DNA of 15,244 nt from positions 1-15,244 of the forward strand of contig JAKPQT010000480.1 in NCBI GenBank assembly GCA_029555885.1, given 5' to 3'. A program made the position numbers and the translations under genes. Each line of letters begins with the position of its first letter. Position 1 is the first letter of the stretch. The notes under the pieces were generated by a model that saw nothing but the letters and a program-made list of their open reading frames with translations, was not told the DNA's origin and made no database searches. The DNA comes from Chloroflexota bacterium (GTDB lineage Bacteria > Chloroflexota > Anaerolineae > CG2-30-64-16). Of this stretch, positions 13,130-15,244 are shown one piece after another.

Positions 13130-15244
13130 ATGGCAACACGACGTAAGAAACCCAAGCCACCGCCCGGGCCAGACCTGGGACAGTTCCTGAGGGGCGAGAT
13201 CGTCGGCAGCCTGCTCGTGCTGCTGGCAATTGTCATGTTCCTCAGCCTGCTGTCGCCCAATCGCGGGCAGGTCACGGGCGCGATCATCGGGGTCATGCAG
13301 GCCCTGTTCGGGGTGGGCACGTGGTTCGTCCCACTCCTGCTTGGCGCGCTCGGCATCTGGCTCGCGCTCCGCCACGTCACCGAGGCACAGGGCCTCACCG
13401 CGTGGCGCATCACCGGGATTCTCGGCCTGCTCATCGCGTTCGAAGGCTTCGCCCACCTGGTTGCCGGCCTGCCGGACCCGTCCATCCCAGGCAATGAGAC
13501 CATCGGCGGCGGCGCAGTCGGCTGGCTGTTCAGCCAGGGGCTGATTCTTGCGCTGGGGCTGCCCGCGGCCATTGCCACCCTCCTGGTCATCGCCTTCTTC
13601 TCGGTCATGGCCGTATTCGGCCTGACCGTGACCGATGTCGGGCAGAAGCTCAGCGCGCTCGCCGCCGCCTTCCGCCGCGAGCCCGCCGGCCCCGAAGGCG
13701 TGCGCGTCAACCCGCCCCTGCCTCTCGGTGAGCCGGAAAACTTCCTGCAACGCTGGGTGCGCCGGCTGCGTGAGCGCCGCACGCCGCTGAACCAACCCGC
13801 ACCGTTTCCGCCGGTCACATCTGGCCCGGCGACGCCGGCAACCTGGCCGGCCGACCGCCGCGCCACGCCCGCTGTCCGACCCGCGCCCGGCCAGAAACCT
13901 GCGCTGCCAGGGGCATCCACCGGTGCAACGGCCACCGGTGGAACGCCCGCCGCACACCCGGCGGCCCCGGCGCTGCCCCAGCCGCGCATCATCGGCGGCG
14001 CCGGCCAGACCTGGCACCTGCCCGTCCTCTCGGAAATCCTCGAGGACAGCACCGAGCAGGACATCAAGCAGGAAGACCTGCGCAAGCGCATCGAGATCAT
14101 CGAACACACGCTGGCGGGGTTCGGCGTGCCGGTGCAGGTGGTCGAGGTCAACCAGGGGCCGGCGGTCACGCAGTTCGGCCTGCGGCCGGGCATCATCATC
14201 CGCAAGGATCGCAAGGGCGAGGAAAAGCAGATCAAGGTGCGCGTCTCGCAGATTCAGGCGCTCTCCAATGACCTGTCGCTGGCGCTCGCCGCCTCGCCCA
14301 TCCGCATCGAGGCGCCTGTGCCGGGCCGCGATTTCGTCGGCGTCGAAGTGCCGAACGTGACCATCTCGCAGGTCTCGCTGCGCGGGGTGATGGAGTCGGA
14401 GGAGTTCGCCGCGACGAAGGGCCCGCTCCTGTTCGGGCTGGGCCGTGACGTCTCCGGCCAGCCGATGGCGACCGACCTCGCGCGCATGCCGCACCTGCTG
14501 ATTGCCGGCGCGACCGGCTCCGGCAAGTCGGTCTGCATCAACGCGATCATCAGCTCCATGCTGCTGCGCCACACGCCCGACACGCTGCGCTTCCTCATGG
14601 TGGACCCCAAGCGCGTCGAGCTGACCGTCTACAACGGCATCCCGCACCTGATTGCGCCGGTCGTCGTAGATGTCGAGCGCGCGGTACCCGTCCTTCAGTG
14701 GGCCACGCGGGAGATGGAGCGGCGCTACAAGCTGTTTGCCAAGATGGGCGCGCGCAACATCGAGGGCTACAACGAGAAGCTGGCCGCGCGCGGCGAGCCG
14801 CCGCTACCCTATATCGTCATCGTCATCGACGAATTGGCCGACCTGATGCTCTCCGCGCCGGAGGATGTCGAGCGCTACATCTGCCGCATCGCGCAGATGG
14901 CGCGCGCCACCGGCATGCATCTCGTCCTGGCAACCCAGCGCCCCAGTGTCGACGTGGTCACCGGCCTCATCAAGGCGAACTTCCCGGCCCGCATCGCGTT
15001 CGCGGTGACCTCCCAGGTAGACAGCCGGGTCATCATCGACACGCCGGGCGCGGAGCAGTTGCTCGGCCGCGGCGACATGCTGTTCATGGCCCCCGATTCG
15101 AGCAAGCTGCTGCGCCTGCAGGGTTGCTGGGTGTCGGATCGGGAGACGCACCGCCTCGTGCAGTACTGGAAGGGCGCACGGACCTTCACCGAGCCAGAAT
15201 CGCTGATGGGCGGTGAAGAAGGACAATACATACCCGCCGGCGAT
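13130..15244 (+). CDS. ftsK: DNA translocase FtsK/SpoIIIE, C-terminus beyond window
   Basis: 705 codons are visible and the frame is open to the edge. FtsK is a septum-anchored hexameric motor that pumps DNA and activates Xer recombination at dif. The N terminus is basic (MATRRKKPKPPPGP), then about four TM helices (roughly 24-43, 60-80, 92-112, 133-165). A Pro/Ala/Thr-rich linker (about 215-295) leads to the alpha domain (from about 315) and the RecA-like beta domain. Walker A is GATGSGKS at 460-467 and Walker B is IVIVIDELADLM at 562-573; LATQRPS and DSRVIIDTPGAEQLLGRGDML are further FtsK signatures. The DNA-reading gamma domain lies past the edge. The ATG at 13130 begins ATGGCAACACGACG; no strong ribosome site precedes it. 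A seven-codon ORF (13123-13146) overlaps the start in another frame. The promoter at 13073-13093 drives it. Confidence 0.96.
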   Translation, partial: MATRRKKPKPPPGPDLGQFLRGEIVGSLLVLLAIVMFLSLLSPNRGQVTGAIIGVMQALFGVGTWFVPLLLGALGIWLALRHVTEAQGLTAWRITGILGLLIAFEGFAHLVAGLPDPSIPGNETIGGGAVGWLFSQGLILALGLPAAIATLLVIAFFSVMAVFGLTVTDVGQKLSALAAAFRREPAGPEGVRVNPPLPLGEPENFLQRWVRRLRERRTPLNQPAPFPPVTSGPATPATWPADRRATPAVRPAPGQKPALPGASTGATATGGTPAAHPAAPALPQPRIIGGAGQTWHLPVLSEILEDSTEQDIKQEDLRKRIEIIEHTLAGFGVPVQVVEVNQGPAVTQFGLRPGIIIRKDRKGEEKQIKVRVSQIQALSNDLSLALAASPIRIEAPVPGRDFVGVEVPNVTISQVSLRGVMESEEFAATKGPLLFGLGRDVSGQPMATDLARMPHLLIAGATGSGKSVCINAIISSMLLRHTPDTLRFLMVDPKRVELTVYNGIPHLIAPVVVDVERAVPVLQWATREMERRYKLFAKMGARNIEGYNEKLAARGEPPLPYIVIVIDELADLMLSAPEDVERYICRIAQMARATGMHLVLATQRPSVDVVTGLIKANFPARIAFAVTSQVDSRVIIDTPGAEQLLGRGDMLFMAPDSSKLLRLQGCWVSDRETHRLVQYWKGARTFTEPESLMGGEEGQYIPAGD

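Noticed and set aside
13123..13146. Seven-codon ORF (MNNGNTT) overlapping the ftsK start
   Set aside because: No ribosome site and tiny length. It is mentioned in the ftsK entry but not supported as a gene.
12737..14647. 636-codon open frame on the minus strand
   Set aside because: Antisense to ftsK and the DUF309 gene. The translation is Arg/Asp/Gln-rich with no domain pattern, as expected from high-GC mirror frames.

Overview
The window is GC-rich, densely packed bacterial chromosome. It most likely comes from a Chloroflexota genome (Anaerolineae or a related class). The evidence is indirect: a membrane-anchored protein with a Pro/Thr-rich tether and an Ig-like outer domain, a pseudo-receiver/DUF309 fusion, a SufR-type regulator, FtsK with a long Pro/Ala/Thr linker, and close gene spacing with ATGA- and TAGTG-type stop/start overlaps. 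I found no rRNA, tRNA, IS element, phage gene or CRISPR array.

Layout. (1) Positions 11312 down to 1 on the minus strand hold two tightly spaced gene trains. The first train is a soluble GT2 glycosyltransferase, a small three-helix membrane protein, an O6-alkylguanine-DNA alkyltransferase, a calcineurin-like phosphoesterase, a DppB-like ABC permease, and a DppC-like permease fused to a PQQ-type beta-propeller. The second train has its own likely promoter near 5440-5466. It holds a XerC/D tyrosine recombinase, a class I purine nucleoside phosphorylase, a two-TM protein with an Ig-like domain, a HEAT-repeat protein, an MBL-fold hydrolase and a membrane-anchored DPM1/GtrB-type glycosyltransferase that runs off the left edge with only its last residues missing. 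(2) Positions 11313-11551 are a divergent regulatory region. It has a good plus-strand promoter, a short operator-like palindrome beside its -35, and a run of hairpins in the leader of the minus-strand train. (3) Positions 11552-12976 on the plus strand are a two-gene unit: a SufR-like Fe-S regulator and a pseudo-receiver/DUF309 protein. (4) Positions 12977-13129 hold a perfect 18-bp-arm hairpin and an extended -10 promoter inside a palindrome. (5) From 13130 to the right edge lies ftsK/spoIIIE, truncated by the window after the ATPase core.

How the genes fit together. The xerD-like recombinase and FtsK are the usual partners in chromosome-dimer resolution, but here they lie 7.6 kb apart on opposite strands. 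Most of the minus-strand genes look like unrelated housekeeping functions transcribed together. The standout is the permease pair: the DppC-like subunit carries an extra TM helix and about 380 residues of beta-propeller at its C terminus, and no ABC ATPase or substrate-binding protein gene is in the window. No stretch over 300 bases lacks a gene; the two largest gaps (239 and 153 bases) are described as regulatory features.
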